This document shows, piece after piece, positions 1-8,615 of a stretch of DNA of 15,791 nt (positions are counted from its first letter, which is position 1; each line of letters starts with the position of its first letter). Origin of the DNA: Chromera velia (taxonomy: Eukaryota > Sar > Chromeraceae). The position numbers were made by a program, and so were the translations under genes. The stretch lies in the NCBI GenBank assembly GCA_018398765.1, contig JAHBMJ010000283.1:1-15791 (forward strand). Reading direction: 5' to 3'. The notes beneath the pieces were generated by a model. The model worked only from the letters and a program-made list of their open reading frames with translations, did not search any database and was not told the DNA's origin.

Positions 1-630
1 GCTTGTACGGCGACTTGATCACCCGCCAAACTTGCTAGTACTGGGACTGGGAAACTAACTTCGCAATACTAAGCCCGGCCGGCATTAATTAAGTGCACTA
101 AGAGAATTAAGTGATAGACTGACAATACAGAGAAAGAAATAATAGACTTGCAATACAGAAATAAATAGAAGCATGCCGTACAGTCTTCGTCCGTCTGTAT
201 CGCTTGAATGGAGTCCTTGGAAGTGAACTCTGAGTGACAGACTTAAGGAGGTAAGGTATGGTGAGTCCCCAACTAGACTACGTTCTTAGTCTAGGAGGAA
301 ATCTGACGGAGTTGAATCTAAGGAGTACTAAGAAGCCAGTTAGGGAGCCAACAGCTTTGATGAAAAAGCATGACTTTCTCGTTTTCGAAGAGATGACTAA
401 TGCTAGGACTAATGCTAAGTGATGATGAACGAGATAGCCTTACCCCCAAGAGGCTGGTCAGTGGTCTATCCGTTAGGCCCACCGATTCTGGCACTTTGGC
501 GGCCGAAGGCCGCCAGAAGGCCGCCAAAGCCGTCAGTTTTAAGAGCCTCATTGAAACAGATGGAAAACCTCTTGAGGGTAGATAGCCTGAGCGAGATTGA
601 GCGGGGCACTCAGGAGATCGACGGAGTGGT
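1..630. other. Intergenic region with short hairpins and repeats
   Basis: No gene is supportable here. The left part is AT-rich and contains loosely repeated phrases (variants of 'caatacaga' near 66, 122 and 150). A perfect 8-bp inverted repeat lies at 273-280 and 287-294, and an 11-bp phrase is repeated at 395-405 and 407-417. A GC-rich triple hairpin is annotated separately. Short open frames at 400-679 encode nothing I recognise. The right end is probably the 3' untranslated region of the minus-strand methyltransferase gene that stops at 631. Confidence 0.6.
494..529. repeat. GC-rich hairpin with three alternating arms
   Basis: An 11-bp arm at 494-504 is perfectly complementary to 519-529. 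The 14-nt loop holds another copy of the arm core (GGCCGCC at 508-514), so 498-504 can pair with either 508-514 or 519-525. It lies about 100 bp beyond the stop codon of the minus-strand methyltransferase gene and could be a 3'-UTR structure, or the remnant of a small inverted-repeat element. The pairing is directly visible; any role is guesswork. Confidence 0.6.
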
Positions 631-2052
631 TCAACCTGTGACGGCATTTGTGTGTCTATCGTCATATTCAATACAATAAAGTACAACATTTCTTCCTTCA
701 AACGGGAGCTGCGCCCTTTTGACCATTCCACTACCCAGGGCTTCCAGATAATCCAAAAACTCGTCATAGGTAGCAACCGTTTTCCCATTTGGCGTCTGTC
801 TGTCAGGAAACATGTAGGAGAACACACAGCAAGGAACCACTGCAAAGGGTTTCCGAAGAGCAAGGGCGCTTTCAACCACGGCCCCGGTCGCTGAATCAGG
901 ATGCATCGCTATAAGCAGCTCGCACCCTCCCAAAGCCTCCCGCACGGCTGTGGAAGCCGCCGAATCTACACCGAAAAACTCTTCCCGCAAGTGGAGCAGC
1001 GGGAGCTTCAAGTTTCCCTGATGATGCTCTTCGTGGCAGTGCACACGACCACCAGTCGTGTCAACGCTTGAAGGCACAGATGTGGCTGCAGGGCAAGTGC
1101 CCAACTGTCGCCAAAACTTTTTGATTCGACGCCGATGCGTTGAGTTTAACTTGAGCTCCTTTGGTTCGATGAGAACGACACGAAGGTGATGCTCAAGAGC
1201 CAACTGCAAAGCGATGAGTCCCCGCCCTCCCGCAATATCCGCAACTCCGCCTTGCAACACGGATTCTGGAAACGTTTGGAGGATCCACGAAGCGAAAATA
1301 AAATTATGCTTCGACTTTGCAGCAGGAGATTCGTCGGAATGACCGTCGACACACCCAACCTCGCATAGAGATTGGCCGACACTGACGGGCGCTGTCTTCT
1401 GCTTACTAAGCCGTTCGACACGCTGCAGCTGCTTCCTCTCCGCCCAACGCACGGGGTCGCTGTGCCACTTACTGCACGCCAAGTCAGTGCAGGAGCAGAT
1501 TACTTTCGCAGACCTCGCCCGCCAGGCTGCATGGTCGGCGGCCTGCTTCCAGCCAAGTGATCTGGGAAGCGCGACTGCCTCGTGCAGTACCGAGACGCCG
1601 TTCGGTGCAACCAGGAAACGGAGCCCTTTGGACGACTCGGCCTCCCACCGCCCTGTTGCTCGCACAGATACCCCATTTGCAATATTTCGAGGAACTTCCC
1701 ACCCTTGACACATAAACTGAAATGAGGGAACAGGGGTTGTATCCATATTGTCACTTTGGGGGAGCAGTTCGACTGTGAGAAACGTTAATCTTTTGGACAA
1801 ATTGCGGCGCCTTCTCACAACTGCAAGAACCTCCTCATGTCCTTCTCGAGGACCAGCTCCATGATGCGCGGTGAGCTCTGTCGGCGCCCCCCTTGCAGTC
1901 GTCGAGGCGAAAGCACTCGAAGGCACAGTCTGGGCAGCAGAGGGACTCTTGACCTCCTCTTCTCCCTCCCCCTCCCCGCCTGAGAACCTGTCCTCTGCTT
2001 CACCCGCTCTCTTGGCTGAGCAGACTTCGGAGTCCGTCTCTGGCTCCACCAT
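631..2052 (-). CDS. Divergent SAM-dependent methyltransferase, single exon
   Basis: This uninterrupted frame encodes 473 residues. The ATG has a strong context (G at -3 and +4). Residues 1-80 are low-complexity and acidic/Ala/Ser-rich. A small Cys/His cluster (C186, C188, C193, H197) precedes a basic helix-like stretch and resembles a metal-binding site. Residues 270-286 carry a class I methyltransferase motif I (ADIAGGRGLIALQLA), followed by a motif II-like VVLIEPKE at 292-299. Near the C-terminus are AMHPDSATGAVVESAL (382-397) and AVVPCCVFSYMFPDR (404-418). This order, a SAM site followed by a 'hydrophobic-HP' segment and then a 'VPCC' segment, recalls METTL25/RRNAD1-like methyltransferases (Methyltransf_32 type). 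The fold is therefore well supported but the substrate is unknown; RNA is a reasonable guess. No targeting peptide is evident. It is transcribed divergently from the gene starting at 2517. No intron is needed, although its neighbours have them. Confidence 0.75.
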   Translation of the reverse strand: MVEPETDSEVCSAKRAGEAEDRFSGGEGEGEEEVKSPSAAQTVPSSAFASTTARGAPTELTAHHGAGPREGHEEVLAVVRRRRNLSKRLTFLTVELLPQSDNMDTTPVPSFQFMCQGWEVPRNIANGVSVRATGRWEAESSKGLRFLVAPNGVSVLHEAVALPRSLGWKQAADHAAWRARSAKVICSCTDLACSKWHSDPVRWAERKQLQRVERLSKQKTAPVSVGQSLCEVGCVDGHSDESPAAKSKHNFIFASWILQTFPESVLQGGVADIAGGRGLIALQLALEHHLRVVLIEPKELKLNSTHRRRIKKFWRQLGTCPAATSVPSSVDTTGGRVHCHEEHHQGNLKLPLLHLREEFFGVDSAASTAVREALGGCELLIAMHPDSATGAVVESALALRKPFAVVPCCVFSYMFPDRQTPNGKTVATYDEFLDYLEALGSGMVKRAQLPFEGRNVVLYCIEYDDRHTNAVTG

Positions 2053-2516
2053 CCCTGATCAAACCTGGAAGGCTCTACAGCAAGATTTAAGCACACTATA
2101 TATTAATCTATACATGCCCCCCAAGGTCAAGAATCAGCGAAAACACTGGCTATGTCTTCTTGATTACGAAGACCGTATACGAAGGCATATATGAACCTGC
2201 CCCAAACAGTGATCGAGCGCATGCGTTGGGGTCCGATATGATGATGGCCCCGGAAAGCGAGGCGGGGGGCACTTCCCGGATACGCCGTCTCCTCCGGCCA
2301 TTGAAGCGATTTGAAGCGCCGCCATTCTGTGACAATTAATTTGTGTCGATCCAGTTCTTGTCTTGCCAATAGATGTCTTGCCAATGAGACACAGAATCAC
2401 TCTCGTTCTCCTTTCTGAAGGTGTGTCTGTACGTGATCCCTGTCCACTGGCAGCCAACACGAGGATCTACTGTGTTGCCTTGCTACAACCCACGGAGCCA
2501 TCAGACTGAGCCCACG
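2053..2516. promoter_or_regulatory. Divergent promoter region between two genes
   Basis: This 464-bp gap separates the start codons of two oppositely oriented genes, so both promoters and 5' leaders should lie within it. A TATA-like string (2097-2106, reading TTAATATATA on the minus strand) sits about 45 bp upstream of the methyltransferase ATG. No equally clear TATA box precedes the plus-strand ATG. The frame of the plus-strand gene stays open back to 2421, but without an ATG, so this part is read as leader. Promoter function is inferred from gene orientation only. Confidence 0.4.
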
Positions 2517-4901
2517 ATGAGGATCAAAACACTCGCACCCGCTCCCTTCCTCCTCCTTTTCGGCAGGGGGCTCACCATCAGATACTACCCTCCCAAGTAC
2601 ACAATGAGGTCCGGGTCTGACGGCACGTCCCTGTCACCCACCATCTCACCGGGTGGAGGTGATGACGACATGTTTTTCCCCACTATGCCCCCGTCAGGCC
2701 CTCCCTCTGTCAGCGAACCTGTCCCGTTGACTGCGGAGGAGAAGGAGATGTTTGACCTCATTGATAACGTGTTTGAGGGGATTTACGGAGGTGAGCTTCT
2801 CGAGCGAAATCTCGTGAAGCTGGATTCATACGAAATCTGTCCGAAGTTGATCAAAAATGGAGAGGCATCTGGGAGCGGGTTGAGAGAATTGCTAGGCGAT
2901 GTCGGCTTTCTCGAATTGTGCGGTGGCACCGACGTGCCTGACAACGAGAAAGACATGCTCTGCAGAGCCGTCTTTGCCACAGAAGAAGCCTTCATCAAAC
3001 TAGCCGAGAAGTTCCCGAAAGGCCCAAAGTTTGCCAAGTGGTTTATGGTTAGGTGGGGTCCCCACGCCTCTGCGGAGTTTCCTATACCCAGCTGTGTCCG
3101 CAGCTCTTATAAGAACGTCCACCTTGACAGCATCCCTCCCTCTGCCGAGCTAATAGACGGCAATGGCTGCAATGCCTATGCTGTATGTGACATCCTGGTC
3201 ACCATCCTTGCGCAGTCAAACAATCAGGCTGACGTCGGATCATGCGGCCCGACGGCCACCCTTGCCGCAGTGGAGGACGTCAACCCCGCACTTGCCATGA
3301 AGATGGCTGTGAGTCTGGTGTGGACAGGGTACCAGACTAGAACACACTACGGGTCGAATTGTGGTGAGGGTGTGTATGACCTTTTCCCGGGTCTGATTCC
3401 TCGCGATGACACTGAGGCAGTCAACCACCTGATCCTGGACAACATCCAGAAGGTGTTTCCCTCTGTCCCCATTGACCTCCCTGCCATTCTTGCGTGGCTG
3501 AAAGAGCCCCGCCCGCGCCAAGTGCCATTCGCGCACGCGTGGGTGACCTCTCTGATGGTGCAGGTGCACACTATGGGCGAGAGTTTCTCCATGCTTCAGC
3601 AGTGCCCCGAGGAAGGGCCAATGTATCAGGGGGTGCTGGTGGCCAAATGGAGCACGGAGGAAGAGACGGCCATCAACAAGCAGCTGTTTGGATCCGGATG
3701 GCAACAACAGATGGCGTGAGTCTGTCTGTCTTTTAGAAGTCGAAAAGACCTAGGGACGCACATGGACAACTGAAGTTCTGAGTTTCTTTGTCTTTCCGTG
3801 TTCAATGCTTCATGCCGATCTCTGTCTTTCCGTGTTCAATGCTTCATGCCGATCCTTATCTCTCGGTGCTCAATGCTTCATGCCGATCCTTGTCTTTCGG
3901 TGCTCAATGCTTCATGCCGATCCTTGTCTTTCGGTGCTCAATGCTTCATGCCGATCGAAGTACGACCCGCACCTCTCCTTTGCGGTCTATTCTGTCAACC
4001 CACGGCTGTAGGATAATCTGGATACGTGTGCTTGCACACGCTTTGTAACTACATGTTGTGCAAGTGCCAAGCACGCACACATAGACCTACACACACACAC
4101 ATACACAGCTAGTCTTACATATGAGAATCCTGCCTTTGTGATTTTGGTGCAGTCCTCATTCCCTCCCTTTGTCATTCCATCAGTGGATTCATCCTTTCAC
4201 TTTCATTCGTTCGTTCATTTCTTTTATTGTTGGCAGGCTCTTATCTTCCTTCCCTCCCCCGCTCTGGCTCTCTGGTTTTTACACTCGCACCTATTCAACC
4301 AGATCTTTTGCAGATACGCTTTCAACTGTGGCGCGTGGTGTTCTTCGGTCGATTTGTGTTCCTTTGTTCTCAAGCACATCTTTGCTTGCACATACCCATG
4401 TCGATCTGTCTGTCTGCCTGCAGGATGTGCGATCTCCTTGCAGGTTCTGTTGGGTGGACCTGCTCGATTGCGTACATAAATAAGGAGTCGAAAGTCCACG
4501 ATGGCAGAAAAGGGGACCCCCCGCCTCAGGAGTTTGTGGACGGCCTGGAGGAGGCATGCGAGAATGGGGGGGCGCTGATGCGCGTGAATGCAGGGTTGCT
4601 GCAGGGTGCGTCGGCGCTGCAAGCACGTGGACCGGGAGCACTTGGGTCAAGTGTTGACGTGCCAATAGTCTCGTGGAACCCGCAGAACCCCGATGCGAAC
4701 ATGTATTCGAACCATGTGACGTACCTCTCTGGATGTGTGGGGGACGTTGTGGTGGTCTGGTCGTGGGCCCGGCGGTTCTATTTCCACAAAGATCTGATTT
4801 TGGGGGATCATGGACAGCTCGGAATGACGGTGTCTCTCTTCGTTTGGAAAGACAAGGAGGGCGGAAAAGGGGACCCGACACTGGTCCAGGCGGCCCAATA
4901 A
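2517..4901 (+). CDS. Divergent papain-like (cysteine-peptidase-like) protein, two exons
   Basis: Exons 2517-3715 and 4424-4901 join in frame (donor GTGAGT, acceptor CTGCAG, phase 2) to give 558 residues. The first in-frame ATG is at 2517, with A at -3. The N-terminus (MRIKTLAPAPFLLLFGRG) is short, basic and hydrophobic, a weak signal-peptide candidate; residues 30-70 are Ser/Pro/Gly-rich. Exon 1 has Q237 and C243 in NNQADVGSCGPTATLA, the same Gln-to-Cys spacing as the oxyanion Gln and catalytic Cys of papain. Exon 2 has H497 in SNHVTYLSGCVGD, followed by VVVVWSWA, which lines up with papain's His...Asn-Ser-Trp-Gly block except that the Asn is missing. The Cys-His distance (254 residues) is longer than in papain. 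CGPT also recalls C39-like peptidases. I infer a papain-fold protein, active or degenerate; the exact family is not recognised. The stop overlaps an AATAAA at 4896-4901. Confidence 0.6.
3716..4423 (+). other. Intron of the papain-like gene
   Basis: The 708-bp intron starts GTGAGT at 3716 and ends in a pyrimidine-rich stretch plus CTGCAG at 4418-4423. A second CAG at 4441-4443 would break the frame, so the upstream acceptor is chosen. The split codon GC|G reads Ala and keeps both exons in one frame. The intron holds a 34-bp minisatellite near its 5' end, a short CA repeat (4089-4107), and C/T-rich DNA in its 3' half. Confidence 0.75.
3789..3958 (+). repeat. Minisatellite, five 34-bp units, inside an intron
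   Basis: Five head-to-tail copies start at 3789, 3823, 3857, 3891 and 3925. All share the core ATGCTTCATGCCGATC. The first two copies carry CCGTGTTC where the last three carry CGGTGCTC, and copy 3 has two further changes, so units are diverging in blocks. The unit length is not a multiple of three, and all three plus-strand frames stay open across it; these apparent frames are artefacts of the repeat. Confidence 0.95.
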
Positions 4902-4929
4902 AACGGTGAGAGGGGTGGGAAAGAAAGGT

Positions 4930-4931
<2 letters not shown>

Positions 4932-4973
<42 letters not shown>

Positions 4974-4979
4974 TCTGTC

Positions 4980-5026
<47 letters not shown>

Positions 5027-5068
5027 CTCTGTGTGTATGTGTGTGTGTGTTTGTGTGTGCGCGCGCGT
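4932..5068 (+). repeat. Compound CT / GT / GC microsatellite
   Basis: About 90 bp of CT dinucleotides with a few GT interruptions (4932-5023) passes into a GT tract (about 5030-5058) and then GCGCGC (5059-5067). It begins about 30 bp after the stop codon of the papain-like gene. The GT/GC part is alternating purine-pyrimidine and the CT part is homopurine-homopyrimidine, so non-B DNA (Z-DNA, triplex) is possible. Confidence 0.95.
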
Positions 5069-5487
5069 GAGAGTGAATGAATCTTGCCTTCTTGAGGGGC
5101 CAGATCATTTTGGTTACTGTTGCTCTTTACAGTTCCCTTCCAATGGATCTCTGTCCAGCCAATAGCTTCGATCTGTGAGGATCGAGGGCTCACTGTCCCT
5201 CTTGGCATGTGCCGCTTCAGCAGTCTCATCTCTCATTGCTCTCCGCATATTCCTTCTTCCTCGCTTCCCTGCTCCTTTTTCCAGCTCCCGCCCCGCCGGG
5301 GGTCTTTGTGGTTTTGTTGATCTGCATGCGGGCTGTTCTTCCTGTGCGTCCCTTTCTCTTCTCGGAGTGTAATTCTTCTGATTCTTTTTGCGGTAGAAAG
5401 AATCTCGTTGACCCCCCCTGCGTGCAGGTAGTTGCGGTGTCTCTTTGTGAGGGCAGAGACGGTGGGAATGAAGGCGTTGACCTGACC

Positions 5488-5513
5488 TGAGCTGAGCTGA
5501 GCTGAGCTGAGCT
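5488..5513 (+). repeat. TGAGC pentanucleotide tandem repeat
   Basis: About five perfect copies of TGAGC, bounded by CCTGACC and TCAGAGG. This is a short simple repeat in non-coding DNA. Confidence 0.9.
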
Positions 5514-6530
5514 CAGAGGGACATGCAGTCACTCGCCTCCTGCCTTGCTCTCTCCCTCTGTCAGGGTTTCTTTCCGCAGCTAGAAGGTTGGACCAGGCAA
5601 GCGAGCAAGCAGGCAGGCTCGTGCGGCATCTCCTTCCCTTTTTACCTCATCCTTCATCCATCCCTTCGCTGTACTGTCTTCCTGTCGGTCGATTGGGCTT
5701 TCCTCTCAGAATCTCTTTCCTCCATCGGACCCGACTGGACTCGATCCCATTCACATCACACACACACACACACTCATCATCGAGGCGAGGCATGGCCTGA
5801 ATTGATGAATTGACCGACTGAAGGAAAGAGAAGGGAGAGATCGAAATAAACTTCAAAATATCAGTCTCCATTTTCGCCTTTTCGTTTCGTGCAAAGCTTG
5901 ATTGCCAAATTTGTGTCTCGTACCTTTTCCGCCGCCAGGTTTTGTCTTCGACCGAAATTCCTTTGATCGGACTTCAGTAGTCAATCGCGCAATTAAGCTT
6001 AGCGACAGGGGTGGATCGAGAGACAGTCAGTTACCAAGAGAGAAGACGCGGGAACAAAAGAGAAAAGAGAAGACTGAAAAGATAAGGAGAAAGGTGCAGG
6101 TCGGAATCGTCCAAAGTGGCCTTCGGCTTCGACCAGTCTCCCTATCTCCGCCGTGCTTTTTTTTTCTTCTGTTTTTCCATTCCCCGCGCTTGCCTTCTTG
6201 CTCTCCTCTTCCCTTCGCTGCCTGTCTCTCCGTTTTTTTGTTGTTCATTTGACGTTCACTTTCGCACGGATAATCCATTCCATCAATGCCGGGCTGCGAA
6301 GGACGCTGAGGGCTTTAAGAGCTTGAATGGTGATGCCCTGTGATCGGTGTGGATTCTGGAATCACGATAAATAGACTAGCTCCGCAATGCTCGGCACACA
6401 CCAATCACTGCCCTTTTCCCCTCTGGACATCACTTTGATGCTTTGCCCGCGCTGCTAGCAGCAATGAAACCTCGATCAGCATGGTTCAGCCAAGACCTGA
6501 GCCAGGTTCGATTCCAGTCGCTGGAGACTA

Positions 6531-7860
6531 AGATATATATACATTATTAATTCATTTTTTTTTCCCTATATAACTGTTTGCCATATTGCAACACTTTGCA
6601 AGTTAATTCCAACACTGATACCACACTTATATGCAACAGCCATTGTCATCCAAACAAGGGTTGTTTATTACATTAAAAGAAAAAAAATCGATAGATTGAG
6701 ATATATATTCACTAGTATATTCATTAATTTCATTTTGTTTCTAACACTTTCTGTCCATGATATATAAATTTACATCTAGTTACCTAGCTAGTTCTAGAGC
6801 TAGTTACTTATAGTAAGCAAGAGTAACCAAACTGATTCGGATATTTGAAATTAACGGCCTCGCATATTGCCGCTAAATGCTTTAACGCTAGGTGTGTAGT
6901 AGTAGCTATTTATAGAGGCTGATCGATGGTAATAGCATATGTCTAGCTAGATGACTAACTGTAACGGTAACTGGTTAGCTATAGCTTTGGAAACTTGAAA
7001 GGCTGGCATCTACCCTCAGGTGTGCGGAGTCACGGGCATGGCCTAGGGCATGGCCGTGTTTGTCATAGTTCTGGATCTCTGTGGGATAGAGAGCTTAGCT
7101 CACAGGCGTTTCCTCAGTCGGTTGAAGCTCCGAGGTCGTTGTGGGTGTTTTGCTTCTTCTGCTTGCTCTGTGGTTATCCTTTTAGCGCATCTGCTGCTTG
7201 TTCTGGAGTGAGGGAACACCTGGCAACTCCAGGTGCCTCAATTGCGTTAAGAGACTGGAGGGACAAAAAGTTCGCAAAGCCGTCTCCGACTGTTGCCGAA
7301 GAAGCTTACTGTATTGGGAGTTGGAAGCCTTCTGCAGCCATGTGGGCCCATTGTGGGACTGCCTGGTTATTTGTCTACTCTCTTCGTACCCACGGCAAAG
7401 CCTGAAAACGATCGATCGACTCGCAGCATCTGCCGCGAATGGCTGCCGCCATGGTTGCCCCTAAGTGTCATATTTTATCCTATATAACTCTAACTAGAAC
7501 TCTAAAGACTAGCCCAAGACGCTAAATGCTAGCTAGCCTAAACATCTATGATTGATGATCAATTGAAGCCCACTAACTGGCTACGTCAAGTATATGATGT
7601 ATGGGGTTAAAGCCGGTGAGCCGTATAGACTCTGGCCAACCTAGAGCGTCATACATAGAGATAAACTTTCGACTTAGGCCCCATTAGGGTAAATTGAATC
7701 AATGGGTTATGCAGTTGAAGGCTCGAGCTCGGTTGGATTGTTAGTAATTTGTTATTCTTATATCTTTGAAAAATTGTGGATTCAGTGCTAGATTCAGTGC
7801 ACGGCACAATCGAATCACTGCATGCAAGTATGCGCATCTACGCACGCTTCCCTCTACTAG
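6531..7860. other. AT-rich, CTAG-rich island
   Basis: From about 6531 base use changes sharply: AT-rich DNA with many CTAG tetramers and self-complementary clusters (for example 6776-6808, 6942-6952, 7528-7537). The outer parts (6531-6990 and 7470-7860) share phrases such as CGCTAAATGCT (near 6872 and 7519). The middle (about 6995-7470) has more even composition, several frames without any ATG, and a perfect 7-bp hairpin at 7217-7235. No gene is supportable. It could be a decayed mobile element, but I found no clean terminal repeats. Confidence 0.45.
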
Positions 7861-8615
7861 TACTAGTACGCTTCCCTTTTTGAAGCTTCAATCAACAGCG
7901 TGTTCCTTTGAAATGATTTGTTCACAAAGCAACAAGAAAAGAACGATGGTGTGGAGCAAAAGTGCATACAGTGCGAGCTTAGACACTTGTTGAAACCACT
8001 TTTCACCAAACATCGTTCAACCCACCAAACCCATGCATCGCTTTTGGCCATTTCCGTTTCTCTCTTGCTCTCAGGCACATTATTCGTCCGACATGCAAAG
8101 AGTTCGTCTCCATTGTTCGATTCCGTTTGTTTCTTTCCTTCCCGCCTCCCATGAACATCCACTTAATTGAATGCATCCTTCCATTTCACGACCAAAGCCA
8201 TGCAGCTGACAACGATTTGTCTCTGGTCGAAATTGGATCGGTTCTCACCCTTCCCTTTCTCGCCCCTTTCCTTCACGCCCCATTCCCGCCTGCCTTCTTG
8301 CTCAAATCTGAAATGCATGATCTCGACAAGTCACCCACCCACTCATGCACCCACCCACCCACCCACCCAATCTTCGTTGGTCACATTCCACATTCAACAC
8401 ACCCTCCGGCCCTCCCTGGTCCACTCGAGGGTCAAAAACTGGTCGGATTCTTTCTCTCCTCCTCCGAAAGCCTCGGATGCAAGAGGGGTCACCAAGAGAT
8501 TCTGGGGTCTACCTCTTGCACCCTCCCTGTTTGTCTCAATACTCTGCATCTACAAGAACAATTGACAAGCGGTTCCTTCCATAGTCAAGTCAGCCGGAGC
8601 TCACCGTTCCCTTCC
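7861..8615. other. Gene-free spacer downstream of the reductase gene
   Basis: No supportable gene. The 3' UTR of the minus-strand reductase gene should occupy the right part. A CACC-type repeat lies at 8332-8370. A 361-residue plus-strand frame beginning at 8127 is only the antisense of the reductase's last exon plus low-complexity DNA, and it crosses an unresolved base at 9100, so it is not called. Confidence 0.5.
8332..8370 (+). repeat. CACC tetranucleotide repeat
   Basis: Two short runs of CACC units, interrupted near 8342-8348. This is a simple repeat in the spacer downstream of the reductase gene. Confidence 0.85.

Larger units (their letters stand above)
4902..6530. other. Gene-free, pyrimidine-rich spacer with microsatellites
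   Basis: I find no supportable gene. The plus strand is heavily C/T-rich (for example 5220-5400 and 6120-6260). It carries a CT/GT microsatellite (annotated separately), a TGAGC pentamer repeat at 5488-5513 and a CA repeat at 5757-5773. Open frames here (for example 5902-6252) translate to low-complexity Arg/Lys/Ser/Phe-rich strings without domains. The first part is probably the 3' UTR of the gene ending at 4901. Confidence 0.55.

Noticed and set aside
3788-4048. Overlapping plus-strand frames of repeated Cys/Met/His-containing peptide
   Set aside because: They come from the 34-bp minisatellite read in three frames; the region is intronic.
4444-4901. Alternative acceptor (CAG at 4441-4443) for exon 2 of the papain-like gene
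   Set aside because: It would put exon 2 out of frame with exon 1, whereas the acceptor at 4421-4423 restores a single open frame.
4291-5229. 312-residue minus-strand frame with long Arg/Glu runs
   Set aside because: It is produced by the CT/GT microsatellite and lies antisense to exon 2 of the papain-like gene.
5902-6252. 116-residue plus-strand frame with an Arg/Lys-rich centre
   Set aside because: Low-complexity translation with no recognisable domain; the C-terminal part reads through a pyrimidine-rich stretch.
6995-7464. Overlapping frames with Cys pairs suggestive of a zinc motif
   Set aside because: Neither frame has an ATG start and the Cys spacing fits no family I know; too weak to call a gene.
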